Source of the DNA: Glycomyces niveus
GTDB taxonomy: Bacteria > Actinomycetota > Actinomycetes > Mycobacteriales > Micromonosporaceae
Direction: 5' to 3'
Assembly (NCBI RefSeq): GCF_017592475.1
Contig: NZ_JAGFNP010000007.1
Location: 62,001-126,000, forward strand
DNA: 64,000 nucleotides
Positions 40,092-47,657 of the stretch are shown piece after piece. The position numbers and the translations under genes are program-made. The notes beneath the pieces are model-generated. The model ran no database searches. It saw only the letters and a list, made by a program, of their open reading frames with translations, and had not been told where the DNA came from. Each line of letters begins with the position of its first letter. The first letter of the stretch is position 1.

Positions 40092-41654
40092 CTACAGCAG
40101 CCCCTCCCCGAACAGGTCCAGCAGCGGCCCCGGCACGAGGCCGAGCAGCAGCGTCCCCGCCACGAGCGGTGCCCACACCACGAGTTCCACAGTGGAGACG
40201 TCGCCGATGCCCTTCGTCGCGGGCGCTACCGGGCCGTGGCTGACGCGCCGCAGCATCCGCAGCAGGTACGCCGCGGCCAGGAACGCCCCGAACGCCGCCG
40301 CCGCGGCGAGCGCGAACCACGCGCCGCCGCGTTCCGCCGCCGCGTAGACCGTGAAGGCCTCGCCCCAGAAGCCCGCGAGCCCCGGCAGCCCGAGCGACGC
40401 CAGCGCCGCGAAGCCCAGCACCCCGGCGAGCATCGGCGCGGCGAGCCGGAGGCCGCCGAGGGAGCCGAGGAGGCCGGTGTGCGTGCGGGCTTTGAGGGCG
40501 CCGACGAGGAAGAACAGGAGGGGCGTGATGAGGCCGTGCGCGAGGTTCCCGAAGAGCGCGGCGTTGACGCCCGCTTCGGTGCCGGTCGCGAACGCGAGGA
40601 CCACGAAGCCCATGTGGCCCACCGAGGAGTACGCGATGAGCCGCTTGAGTTCGGGGAGGCTCAGGCATACGAGGCCGGCGACGAGGATGCCGAGCGCGGC
40701 GAGCACCGCGAGCACGGGCGCGGCGTCGGCCGCGCCTTGCGGGGCGAGGCCGCCGGCGACTCGGATGAGGCCGTAGGTGCCGAGTTTGAGGAGCACGCCC
40801 GCGAGGAGCACGGAGCCGACCGTGGGGGCGGCGGTGTGCGCGTCGGGGAGCCACGAGTGGAGCGGCCAGAGCGGGGCTTTGACCGCGAACCCGATGGCCA
40901 GCAAGGCGAACACGAGGAGCGAGAGGCCCGGGCTGACGCCTCCGGCGACGATGATCGCCCCGAGGTCGGCGGTCCCGATGTCGGCGACCGCGACGAACAG
41001 GCCCGTGGCCATGAGCAGCGACCCGGCGACGGTGAACAGCGCGAACTTCGCGGCCGCATGCCGCCGCGCGGCCGGATCGCCGTACCGGCGGATCATCGCC
41101 CACATCGGGAGGAGCACGGCCTCGAACGCGATGAAGAACAGGATCAGGTTGTCCGCGAAGAACACGAGCGTCGAAGCGAACTGGACCGCCAGCAGCAGCA
41201 CGGTCAACATGGGCGACGGTTTCCCGGGCACGCCGACCGTCTTACCCGCGGCCAGGGAAGGGCCCCCGGTTGCAACGTTAGCCGCGCCGACCTGAAGCGA
41301 ACCTGAAGTGTGCCGTTCCGCACCCAGGGCATTGTGGAGGCAGCACAGCAAGCCGAGCAGTGCCGTCAACAGCGCGAGCGGCCACGAGATGCCGTCGACC
41401 GCGATCGCGAAGTCCAGGTGGAGCGAAGGCGCCCAGGTGAAATCGACCTGGTGCCACCACCCTCCCTCCAAACTCGCCCCGTAGGTCATCCAGTTCCCGT
41501 TGCCGCGCCCGATCGGCAGCAACGCCACCGCCACCAGTGCCGCAGCCGCCGCACCTACGCCAACCCAGTGCGCGGCCGCCCGCTCGCGCCAAGCCCAGAC
41601 CAGCACCGCCCCGAAGAGCGGCGCCGCCACCGCGAGCACCAGCATCAGCTCCAC
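40092..41654 (-). CDS. nuoM: NADH-quinone oxidoreductase subunit M
   Basis: 520 residues, about 14 helices. Complex I marks: A-F-E-A-V-L-L-P-M-W (Glu of TM5), A-V-K-A-P-L-W-P-L-H-S-W-L-P-D-A-H-T (TM7 Lys and the antiporter signature), I-A-Y-S-S-V-G-H-M-G-F. Between the third and fourth helices, residues about 111-148 form a Gly/Ser/Ala-rich insertion (S-G-S-L-Q-V-G to V-G-V-P-G-K-P) not usual in this family, similar in kind to the one in NuoN. A GTG at 41654 or ATG at 41645 starts the gene. The latter overlaps the nuoL stop as TGATG. Confidence 0.92.
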   Translation of the reverse strand: MELMLVLAVAAPLFGAVLVWAWRERAAAHWVGVGAAAAALVAVALLPIGRGNGNWMTYGASLEGGWWHQVDFTWAPSLHLDFAIAVDGISWPLALLTALLGLLCCLHNALGAERHTSGSLQVGAANVATGGPSLAAGKTVGVPGKPSPMLTVLLLAVQFASTLVFFADNLILFFIAFEAVLLPMWAMIRRYGDPAARRHAAAKFALFTVAGSLLMATGLFVAVADIGTADLGAIIVAGGVSPGLSLLVFALLAIGFAVKAPLWPLHSWLPDAHTAAPTVGSVLLAGVLLKLGTYGLIRVAGGLAPQGAADAAPVLAVLAALGILVAGLVCLSLPELKRLIAYSSVGHMGFVVLAFATGTEAGVNAALFGNLAHGLITPLLFFLVGALKARTHTGLLGSLGGLRLAAPMLAGVLGFAALASLGLPGLAGFWGEAFTVYAAAERGGAWFALAAAAAFGAFLAAAYLLRMLRRVSHGPVAPATKGIGDVSTVELVVWAPLVAGTLLLGLVPGPLLDLFGEGLL

Positions 41655-43435
41655 AGGCTCACCCCGATCGCCGCCACCGCGACCAGCAGCGTCCCCGCCG
41701 CGCTCAACCGCAGGTACCGCACCAGCCCGCCCCGGTGCCCGGTCGCGGTGTCCTCGGCCGCAACGAGCGTCGCCCGCGCCGACCCCTCGACGACCGTCCG
41801 GTCCACCAGCCGCTCATCGAGCTCCCGCGCCGCCGCGCTCGCGCCCCGGGCCAGCGCCCGCGTCGCCTTGCCTGCCATCCGTTCCGCGTACAAGCCCTCC
41901 GCGAACGCGGGCCGCGTCCGGCCCAGGACGCCCGCCGGGTCGCGGTCGATCCCGGTCGCCCGCCGCCGGCGCCACCACGCGTCCGCGATCACCGCGAACC
42001 CGCCGACCGTCACCAGCAGCAGCAACGCCATCAAGTCCAAGTGCAGCTCCGGCACGTCGAACGGCCCCGCGTAGTACACCGCCCCGACCGCCACCGTCGC
42101 GATCATCAACGCCCACAAGCTGAACGACTCCGCACCCGGCACCGCCGCCCGCTCCTCCCGTTCGGGCGCGCCGCGCCAGAACAGCAGCAGCCACAACCGG
42201 GCCGAATACGCCGCCGTCAGGATGCTCGCCCCGACCCCGGCCCAGAACACGACCACCCCGGCCGGGCTCCCGGCCTCGTACGCCGCGCCGAGGACCGCCT
42301 CCTTGCTGTAGAAGCCGCCCAGCGGCGGCAGCCCCGCCATCGCCGCGAGCCCGATCGTCATGGCCGCGAACGCCAGCGGCGCGTCGCCCGGCCGCAGCCG
42401 GGTCGTCAGCAGCGAGCCGTTCGTGCCCGCCACCGCGATGATCACGCCCGCCGTGAGGAACAGCAGCCCCTTGAACGCCGCGTGCGAGACGAGATGGAAC
42501 AGCGCCGCGTCCCCGGCGCTCACCGCCACGGCCGCGAACATGAACCCGACCTGGCTCACCGTCGACCACGCCAGCACGCCCTTGAGGTCCCTCGCCGCCA
42601 GCGCGCACAGGCCCGCCCCGACCATCGTCACCGCCGCCACTAGAGCGACCACGAGCAGCAGCGGCTCGGGCCAGACCGGCGCCAGCCGGGTCAGCACGTA
42701 CGCGCCCGCCGCGACCATCGTCGCCGCGTGGATGAGCGCGCTCACCGGCGTCGGGCCGGCCATCGCCGGTGGCAGCCAGATCTGCAGCGGGAACTGCGCG
42801 GACTTGCCGATGCAGCCGAACAGGATCAGCAGCATGCCCGCCGCCGCGGCCCCTTCGGGCGCGGCCGCGGCCGCTTCGACCCGGAACGATCCGGCGGCCG
42901 CGCCGAGGACCATCACGCCGAGCACGAACGCCACGTCGCCGAACCGCGTCACGAGGAACGCCTTCGCCGCCGCGCCCGGCGCTTCGGGCAGTTTCGCGTA
43001 GTGGGCGATCAGCAGGTAGGAGCAGGCGCCCATGACCTCCCATCCGATGAGGAGGAACACGAGGTCGTCGGCGGCCACCACGAGGAGCATGGCGGCGCAG
43101 AACAGGTTGACCTGCGCCGCGAACGGCGCATATCGGGGGTCGTCGCGCAGGTAGGCGGCCGAGTAGACCTGGACGAGGAGCGTCACGAATGCGCTCGCGA
43201 GAGCCACCGCCGTCGCCGTCCCGGACAGGTCGAGCGCGAGGTCGACCTGGATCGAGCCGAAGTCCGCGAGCGTCAAGGCGAACCGGGGGTTGGCGACGGC
43301 GCAGCAGGCCGCCAGGAGCAGTGCGGCCGCGGGTCCGGCGATCGCGAGGACTCTCGCGAGGCCGCGGTGCCGGATGAGCAGCCCGGCGAGGCCCGCCGCG
43401 GCGGGGACGCCGATGAGGAGCAGTCCGAGGGTCAT
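41645..43435 (-). CDS. nuoL: NADH-quinone oxidoreductase subunit L
   Basis: 596 residues, the distal proton-pumping subunit. Motifs: L-L-I-G-W-E-V-M-G-A-C-S-Y-L-L-I (TM5 Glu), F-P-L-Q-I-W-L-P-P-A-M-A-G-P-T-P-V-S-A-L-I-H-A-A-T-M (TM7/8 signature), L-V-S-H-A-A-F-K-G-L-L-F-L. The C-terminal portion after residue 470 would be the long amphipathic helix and last anchor. It has a slightly shorter tail than usual. ATG 43435 overlaps the nuoK stop by 4 bp. Position in a K-L-M-N order is as in standard nuo operons. Confidence 0.93.
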   Translation of the reverse strand: MTLGLLLIGVPAAAGLAGLLIRHRGLARVLAIAGPAAALLLAACCAVANPRFALTLADFGSIQVDLALDLSGTATAVALASAFVTLLVQVYSAAYLRDDPRYAPFAAQVNLFCAAMLLVVAADDLVFLLIGWEVMGACSYLLIAHYAKLPEAPGAAAKAFLVTRFGDVAFVLGVMVLGAAAGSFRVEAAAAAPEGAAAAGMLLILFGCIGKSAQFPLQIWLPPAMAGPTPVSALIHAATMVAAGAYVLTRLAPVWPEPLLLVVALVAAVTMVGAGLCALAARDLKGVLAWSTVSQVGFMFAAVAVSAGDAALFHLVSHAAFKGLLFLTAGVIIAVAGTNGSLLTTRLRPGDAPLAFAAMTIGLAAMAGLPPLGGFYSKEAVLGAAYEAGSPAGVVVFWAGVGASILTAAYSARLWLLLFWRGAPEREERAAVPGAESFSLWALMIATVAVGAVYYAGPFDVPELHLDLMALLLLVTVGGFAVIADAWWRRRRATGIDRDPAGVLGRTRPAFAEGLYAERMAGKATRALARGASAAARELDERLVDRTVVEGSARATLVAAEDTATGHRGGLVRYLRLSAAGTLLVAVAAIGVSLWS

Positions 43436-43752
43436 CGGCCGCTCCCGGCGTCGTGCGGCGGTTCTTCGGGGAGGTCGTCGGTGTCGATCGTGGCGCGCTC
43501 GCGCCACAGGTTGAGGATGAGCGCGAGTCCGACGCCGACCTCTGCGGCGGCGATGACCACGATGAACAGGGCGAAGCTCTGCCCGGTGTAGGCATTGTGG
43601 ACGAGGTCGGCGGTCACGAGCACGAGGTGCACGCCGCCGAGCATGAGTTCGGCGGCGGCGAGCTGGAGGACGGCGTTGCGGCGCGTGAGGACCCCGTAGA
43701 GGCCGATCGCGAACAGCCCCACGGCGATCAGGAACCCGATAAGCGGGTGCAC
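43432..43752 (-). CDS. nuoK: NADH-quinone oxidoreductase subunit K
   Basis: A 106-residue small proton-translocating subunit with three helices. G-L-Y-G-V-L-T-R-R-N-A-V-L-Q-L-A-A-A-E-L-M-L-G-G-V-H-L holds the conserved Glu of helix 2. I-A-A-A-E-V-G-V-G-L-A-L-I holds the second Glu. The GTG at 43752 has GGGGAGG upstream. It is the first gene of the block. nuoJ and the earlier complex I genes, normally just upstream, are absent, and a tetR gene lies there instead. Confidence 0.9.
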   Translation of the reverse strand: MHPLIGFLIAVGLFAIGLYGVLTRRNAVLQLAAAELMLGGVHLVLVTADLVHNAYTGQSFALFIVVIAAAEVGVGLALILNLWRERATIDTDDLPEEPPHDAGSGR

Positions 43753-43786
43753 GGGATCCTCCCCGAAGGGAAGGGATCGGTCGATC

Positions 43787-43802
43787 GGGGCCACATGGCC
43801 CC
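43787..43802. repeat. Inverted repeat upstream of nuoK
   Basis: GGGGCCA-CA-TGGCCCC, 35 bp before the nuoK start. It could be an operator or a leader hairpin. Nothing else supports either reading. Confidence 0.35.
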
Positions 43803-43937
43803 ATCTTGGACCACGCGGCCTGCGAAAGTCCAGACCCGGGGCCGTGTCGATGCCGTTGAAAAACCGGCAGGCGGGGGCACGGAACCCATTGTCGCCACGG
43901 CGGCGGCCCTGCCGCCGAAATGAGCTCCCGGCTCGGC

Positions 43938-44609
43938 CTACCAGGATTCGCGGCGCGCGGCGAGCCCGTCCACGATGAGCCCCAACCCGATCGCGAACTC
44001 GTCCCCGTACCGGTACCCCGGCTTGAGGGTGAGCTCGAGCGCCATTGCCGCGAGGTGCGGGAACGCCGCGGCCGCCTCCTCGGTCACGAGGCCCGCGGCG
44101 ACCTCCTCCATGTCGGCGCCGTTCTCGAACGGCAGCGCCTGCTCCTGGATCGCGAAGCCGTAGACGTAACTGTCGAGCAGCGAGAACGCATGCGCCGCAC
44201 CGGCGATCGTGAACCCGCCCGCGAGCAGGCAGCCGATCACCGCATTGTGGTGCCGCAGCGTCGCCGGGCCGGGGTCGGCCCGCGAGTCCATGAGCGCGAT
44301 GGCCCACGGATGCCGGTTGAGCGCGTCGCGCATCGAGGAGGCGCGCCGACGCATCGCCTCGTCCCAGGCGACGCCGTCCTCGGGCAGCTCGATCTCGGCG
44401 AACACGAGGTCGACCATGCCGTCGAGGAGTTCGTCCTTGTTCTTGAAGTGGTGGTAGAGCGCCATGGCCCGCACCCCCAGCCGCTCGGCGAGCTTGCGGG
44501 TGCTCGGCACCTCGCCCCCGGCCGCGTCGGCCATCGCGACGGCCTCGCGCAGCACCTTCTCCCTGCTCAACGACCCCCGGCCGTGCTTGGGCGCAGCCTC
44601 TTCCGTCAT
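43938..44609 (-). CDS. TetR/AcrR family transcriptional regulator
   Basis: 223 residues. The HTH is at residues about 15-60: L-S-R-E-K-V-L-R-E-A-V-A-M and T-R-K-L-A-E-R-L-G-V-R-A-M-A-L-Y-H-H-F-K-N-K-D-E-L, typical TetR. The C-terminal domain resembles TetR_C_1 (as in TetR itself: M-R-D-A-L-N-R-H-P-W-A). The ATG is at 44609. It is divergent from the NmrA-like gene, with a 33-bp inverted repeat between them, so it probably represses both itself and that gene. The inducer is unknown. Confidence 0.88.
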   Translation of the reverse strand: MTEEAAPKHGRGSLSREKVLREAVAMADAAGGEVPSTRKLAERLGVRAMALYHHFKNKDELLDGMVDLVFAEIELPEDGVAWDEAMRRRASSMRDALNRHPWAIALMDSRADPGPATLRHHNAVIGCLLAGGFTIAGAAHAFSLLDSYVYGFAIQEQALPFENGADMEEVAAGLVTEEAAAAFPHLAAMALELTLKPGYRYGDEFAIGLGLIVDGLAARRESW

Positions 44610-44647
44610 TCAGAACTCCCGGTCCGCCGAAGTCTCCCGCGCCGTAC

Positions 44648-44680
44648 TTTACACCGTACAGTTTTCCTGTACAGTGTAAA
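44648..44680. promoter_or_regulatory. Probable TetR operator, 33-bp inverted repeat
   Basis: Two 14-bp arms, TTTACACCGTACAG (44648-44661) and CTGTACAGTGTAAA (44667-44680), inverted with one mismatch around TTTTC. It is placed midway in the 118-bp divergent intergenic region. The symmetry extends outward as CCGTAC/GGTACGG with a one-base offset. Confidence 0.75.
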
Positions 44681-44727
44681 GGTACGGATTAAGAGTTCGA
44701 GCCACCCTTCACTCTGAGGAGCACGTC

Positions 44728-45441
44728 ATGGAACCCATCGAGCAGCACACGGGCAAGAAGCTCTGCATCGTCGGCGCCTCCGGCAAGCTCGGGCGCTACA
44801 TGGTGCAGCACGCGCTGGACCGGGGCTACGAGGTCGTGGGCGTCTGCCGCGAGAAGAGCATCCCGAAGCTCGCCGACTACGCCGACCGCATCACGATCAT
44901 CGGCGGCCAGACGAACGACCGCGAGGTCATCAAGAAGGCCGTCGAAGGCTGCGACGCCGTGCTGACGGTGCTCGTGCCCTGGGGTGTCCAGGACTACTCC
45001 TCGGGCACCGCCCGGGCCGTGATCGACTTCGCGAAACCCGATGCGCGCCTGATCTTCTCGTGCGGCTGGCACATCACCCGCGACGGCCGGGACAAGTACT
45101 CCCGGCTCCTCAAGGCCCAGGTCGCCTTCGCCCGGTTCATGCGGATCACCCGCCTCATCGACCTCGACGACCAGTACCGCGCCACCGACCTGATCTTCAA
45201 CAGCGGCACCCGCTGGACGGTCGTCCGCGGCTCCGACCTCGAAGAAGGCCCGAGTCAGGGCCTCCCCGTCTGGACCCGCCACGTCGGCGACCCCGTCCTC
45301 GAGAGCAACATGACCCGCCGCACCGACTTCGCCCTCTTCATGGTCGAAGCCGCCGGCAACGACGCCCTCGTCCAAGAGGCCCCCGCCATCGTCGGCTGCC
45401 AAACCCCCTCAGCCCTCGCCCACAAGCAAGCAGCCGCCTGA
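44728..45441 (+). CDS. NAD(P)-binding atypical short-chain dehydrogenase (NmrA-like)
   Basis: A 237-residue protein with N-terminal L-C-I-V-G-A-S-G-K-L-G-R-Y-M-V (G-x-x-G-x-x-G dinucleotide motif), then G-C-D-A-V-L-T-V-L-V-P and W-T-V-V-R-G-S-D-L. It belongs to the NAD(P)H-binding family that includes NmrA and quinone reductase-like proteins. There is no clear catalytic Tyr-x-x-x-Lys, so it may be a redox sensor or reductase. The ATG follows GAGGAGC. It is likely controlled by the divergent TetR via the inverted repeat. Confidence 0.8.
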   Translation: MEPIEQHTGKKLCIVGASGKLGRYMVQHALDRGYEVVGVCREKSIPKLADYADRITIIGGQTNDREVIKKAVEGCDAVLTVLVPWGVQDYSSGTARAVIDFAKPDARLIFSCGWHITRDGRDKYSRLLKAQVAFARFMRITRLIDLDDQYRATDLIFNSGTRWTVVRGSDLEEGPSQGLPVWTRHVGDPVLESNMTRRTDFALFMVEAAGNDALVQEAPAIVGCQTPSALAHKQAAA

Positions 45442-45501
45442 CCTCGACCGCCATGTATTTCAACCGCCTATTCGACCTAGCCGCCACGGTGTGAGTACAC
45501 A

Positions 45502-45650
45502 ATGGTCAAAGAAGGCAAGATCCGTGCGGCCCTGGTCGCGGCCGTCGTCGGCATTCCCATGGCGTCCTGGGCGGTCGCCGCTCCCGCGCTCGCCGACCCC
45601 ATCAACGACCACATCGCCGTCCAAGGATCCGAAGGGTATGCGGACGACCA
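45502..45650 (+). pseudogene. 5' fragment of a secreted protein gene
   Basis: From ATG 45502 the frame encodes a good Sec signal peptide: K-E-G-K-I-R-A-A-L-V-A-A-V-V-G-I-P-M, then A-P-A-L-A as a cleavage site and D-P-I-N-D-H. After about 50 residues the reading changes to Arg/His-rich nonsense (to a stop at 45927) because the DNA here codes a GntR effector domain in another frame. Only the 5' end of a secreted protein gene survives, fused at about 45635. Confidence 0.6.
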
Positions 45651-46210
45651 GCATCGAGGCGATCCAGGACACCGACACCGGCAAGCGGGGACGTGTAGTC
45701 GAGGTGACCGTCGGCGAGAGGCCCGCGAGCGAGACAGTCGCCTCCTGTCTGGACATCGCGCCCGGGGACCCGGTCCTGTGCCGTTCGAGGCGGTTCGCGG
45801 TCGAGCAGCGGCCCGTGCAGCTCGCCGACTCCTTCTACCCGGTCGGCATGGTCCGGGCCACCCCGATCGTCTACACCGACACGGGTCCCGGCGGCGTCTA
45901 CGCGCGCCTCGCCGAAATCGGCCGTGAACCGATCCGCTTCACCGAGCGCCTGCACGCCCGAATGCCGTTCCCGGCGGAGCGGACCGCGCTCGAACTCCCC
46001 GGCGGCACACCGGTCATCGCGATCACCCGCACCGCCTACGACGCCGAAGACCGCTGCGTCGAAGTCACCGAGATGATCCTCGACAGCAGCGCCTACGAGC
46101 TCGAATACCACGCTTCGATCCAGAGCCCTGTCTTTATCGGTAGAGGTCTGCAAGGCCGACCAAGTGAATTCGCGTGTCTTTCGAGGCAGCCGCGACGAGG
46201 TCGTCGCTGA
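45638..46210 (+). pseudogene. Truncated GntR/HutC regulator, UTRA domain only
   Basis: The frame from ATG 45638 encodes a near-complete UTRA effector-binding domain: R-V-V-E-V-T-V-G-E-R-P-A, A-P-G-D-P-V-L-C-R-S-R-R-F, L-A-D-S-F-Y-P-V-G, P-G-G-V-Y-A-R-L-A-E-I-G, E-L-P-G-G-T-P-V-I-A-I-T-R-T, V-T-E-M-I-L-D. The N-terminal winged HTH that every GntR needs is missing. Upstream sequence in this frame is a shadow of a signal peptide. The last 28 or so codons run into the antisense end of the ATPase gene. It cannot bind DNA and is taken as a deletion remnant. Confidence 0.75.
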
Positions 46211-47582
46211 AGCCCTTGGCGCCGAAGCATGCCAATGCGGCCTCCGACACGTCGTGCTTGGCCGCGAGCAGGTCTCGGACCCGGGCGAGGCGCGCGAGGT
46301 GGTGCAAGTCCATGCGTGTGCCCCACTTGGCCTCGCCGACGCACAGCAGTCGCTTGGGCCGATTGGCATCAGCCGCTGTCGTTGCGACGACATCGACCTC
46401 GATAGGGGTCCTGGTCTCCTTGTCGGTCAAAGTTCCCGAGGAGACTTCGGCGGGGTAGGCGCCGAAGCGGTCGGTCGTGGCGGCGTAAGCACGGCAGAGC
46501 TGTTCGAAGTGGGGTCCCATGACCCGGCTGTCGAATTTCGGCGCGCTCTCGCGCCACACCGCTTCGGCCTTGCCGAGTTCGAGTCGCGACCACTCCGGGC
46601 GCATGATCGCCTCGTAGAAGTGGATCAGCGGTTCACTAATGCGGAACAGATGACGGTTCGATCTGAACGCATCGGGCTCGATGCGGATCAGATCGCAGTC
46701 CTCCAGTACTGACAGCGCATGTGTGAGGTCGGCGGCCTGTCGGCCGCAGTGCTCGGCGATGCCGCTGCGAGTGCGCCGTCCGGAGGCGATTGCACCGAGC
46801 ACTGCGTGATACAGCGAATCGCTTCGGACCTCGCCCTCGCTCGCGATGAGATAGCGGCCCTCGCGGTACAGCGGCGATCCCTGGTCGAGCACGCTCCTGA
46901 CCACCCACTCGTCGAATTCCGCGAGGTCCGCCGGCGTCTGAAACCTGACGAACCGAGTTCGGTACGCGGGGGTACCGCCGGTAACCGAGTGGAGCAGCGC
47001 GGCCAGGCGAGGATCGTCGGCCTCCCAGAACCGGGCAGCGGTCCGGTAGTCGAAGGGTTTGACGACCAGTTCGAGGGAGGCGCGGCCTCGTAGTGGGGCG
47101 TTGCCTTTCAGAAGTCCGCCCATGACGGCCATCGCAGACCCGCAAAGAATGAGGCGGGTCCCGCCAGCGTCGCTCCACGGTTGCTGACGGCCGTCGATCT
47201 GGTGCTGGATCATGGAAGCCACCGACGGCGAGGCGCGAAGGATGTACGGGAATTCGTCGATGACGATGGTTCGCCCGCGGCAGTGCTCCAGCATCTGATC
47301 GAAGGCGTCCTTCCATGAATCGAAGGTGAAGGCCATCGGGAATTGCAGGTAGCTGGCCAACGCCTGTCCGAACTGGGCCAGAGATTCGTGCTCTGTCGCA
47401 GATTCCGCAGCGAAGTAGAAGCCACCGGTGGCGCGTGTCAACGCCTGGAGAAGGAAGGTCTTGCCCTGGCGTCGGCGCCCGCTGACGATGGCGAGGGTCA
47501 GATCCGGTTCAGGGCTGGTCACGAACTGGTCGAGCGCCTGCCACTCTCGATCGCGGGCGAAGAGAAGGTCGGGTTTGTCCAT
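46134..47582 (-). CDS. AAA ATPase with DUF234 nuclease-like domain
   Basis: 482 residues, archaeal-type ATPase family (PF01637) with a C-terminal DUF234. V-S-G-R-R-R-Q-G-K-T-F-L-L is the Walker A near residue 34. I-V-I-D-E-F-P-Y-I-L is the Walker B. I-L-C-G-S-A-M-A is sensor 1. A winged-helix region lies around 265-320. I-E-V-D-V-V-A, then V-G-E-A-K-W-G, resembles a PD-(D/E)xK nuclease core. Such proteins are often mobile or defence-associated, but their role is not established. Codon bias is weaker than in neighbours, suggesting transfer. GTG 47585 is an alternative start. It lies next to broken genes and behind a palindrome array. Confidence 0.8.
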   Translation of the reverse strand: MDKPDLLFARDREWQALDQFVTSPEPDLTLAIVSGRRRQGKTFLLQALTRATGGFYFAAESATEHESLAQFGQALASYLQFPMAFTFDSWKDAFDQMLEHCRGRTIVIDEFPYILRASPSVASMIQHQIDGRQQPWSDAGGTRLILCGSAMAVMGGLLKGNAPLRGRASLELVVKPFDYRTAARFWEADDPRLAALLHSVTGGTPAYRTRFVRFQTPADLAEFDEWVVRSVLDQGSPLYREGRYLIASEGEVRSDSLYHAVLGAIASGRRTRSGIAEHCGRQAADLTHALSVLEDCDLIRIEPDAFRSNRHLFRISEPLIHFYEAIMRPEWSRLELGKAEAVWRESAPKFDSRVMGPHFEQLCRAYAATTDRFGAYPAEVSSGTLTDKETRTPIEVDVVATTAADANRPKRLLCVGEAKWGTRMDLHHLARLARVRDLLAAKHDVSEAALACFGAKGFSDDLVAAASKDTRIHLVGLADLYR

Positions 47583-47595
47583 CACTTACCCTGTC

Positions 47596-47651
47596 TTTCA
47601 TGGAACTATAGTTTATAGAAGTATACTTCCATGAACTATAGTTCCATGAAA
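47596..47651. repeat. AT-rich triple palindrome / 18-bp inverted repeat
   Basis: An 18-bp perfect inverted repeat (47596-47613 with 47634-47651). Inside are three 12-bp palindromes with centres 15 bp apart: GAACTATAGTTT (47603-47614), GAAGTATACTTC (47618-47629), GAACTATAGTTC (47633-47644). Two match the GAAC-N4-GTTC form of LexA/SOS boxes. It lies 14 bp upstream of the ATPase start and 7 bp from the ubiA-type gene's stop, so it is probably the ATPase promoter/operator. Confidence 0.7.
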
Positions 47652-47657
47652 AATTCC

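Noticed and set aside
38511..43752. Mrp-type Na+/H+ antiporter instead of complex I subunits
   Set aside because: The order K-L-M-N with one small three-helix subunit and the NuoL/M/N motifs fit complex I. MnhB, E, F and G counterparts are missing.
45491..46210. Complete GntR regulator reading from 45491
   Set aside because: The first 49 residues are a shadow of a signal peptide in another frame and contain no HTH; only the UTRA domain is real.
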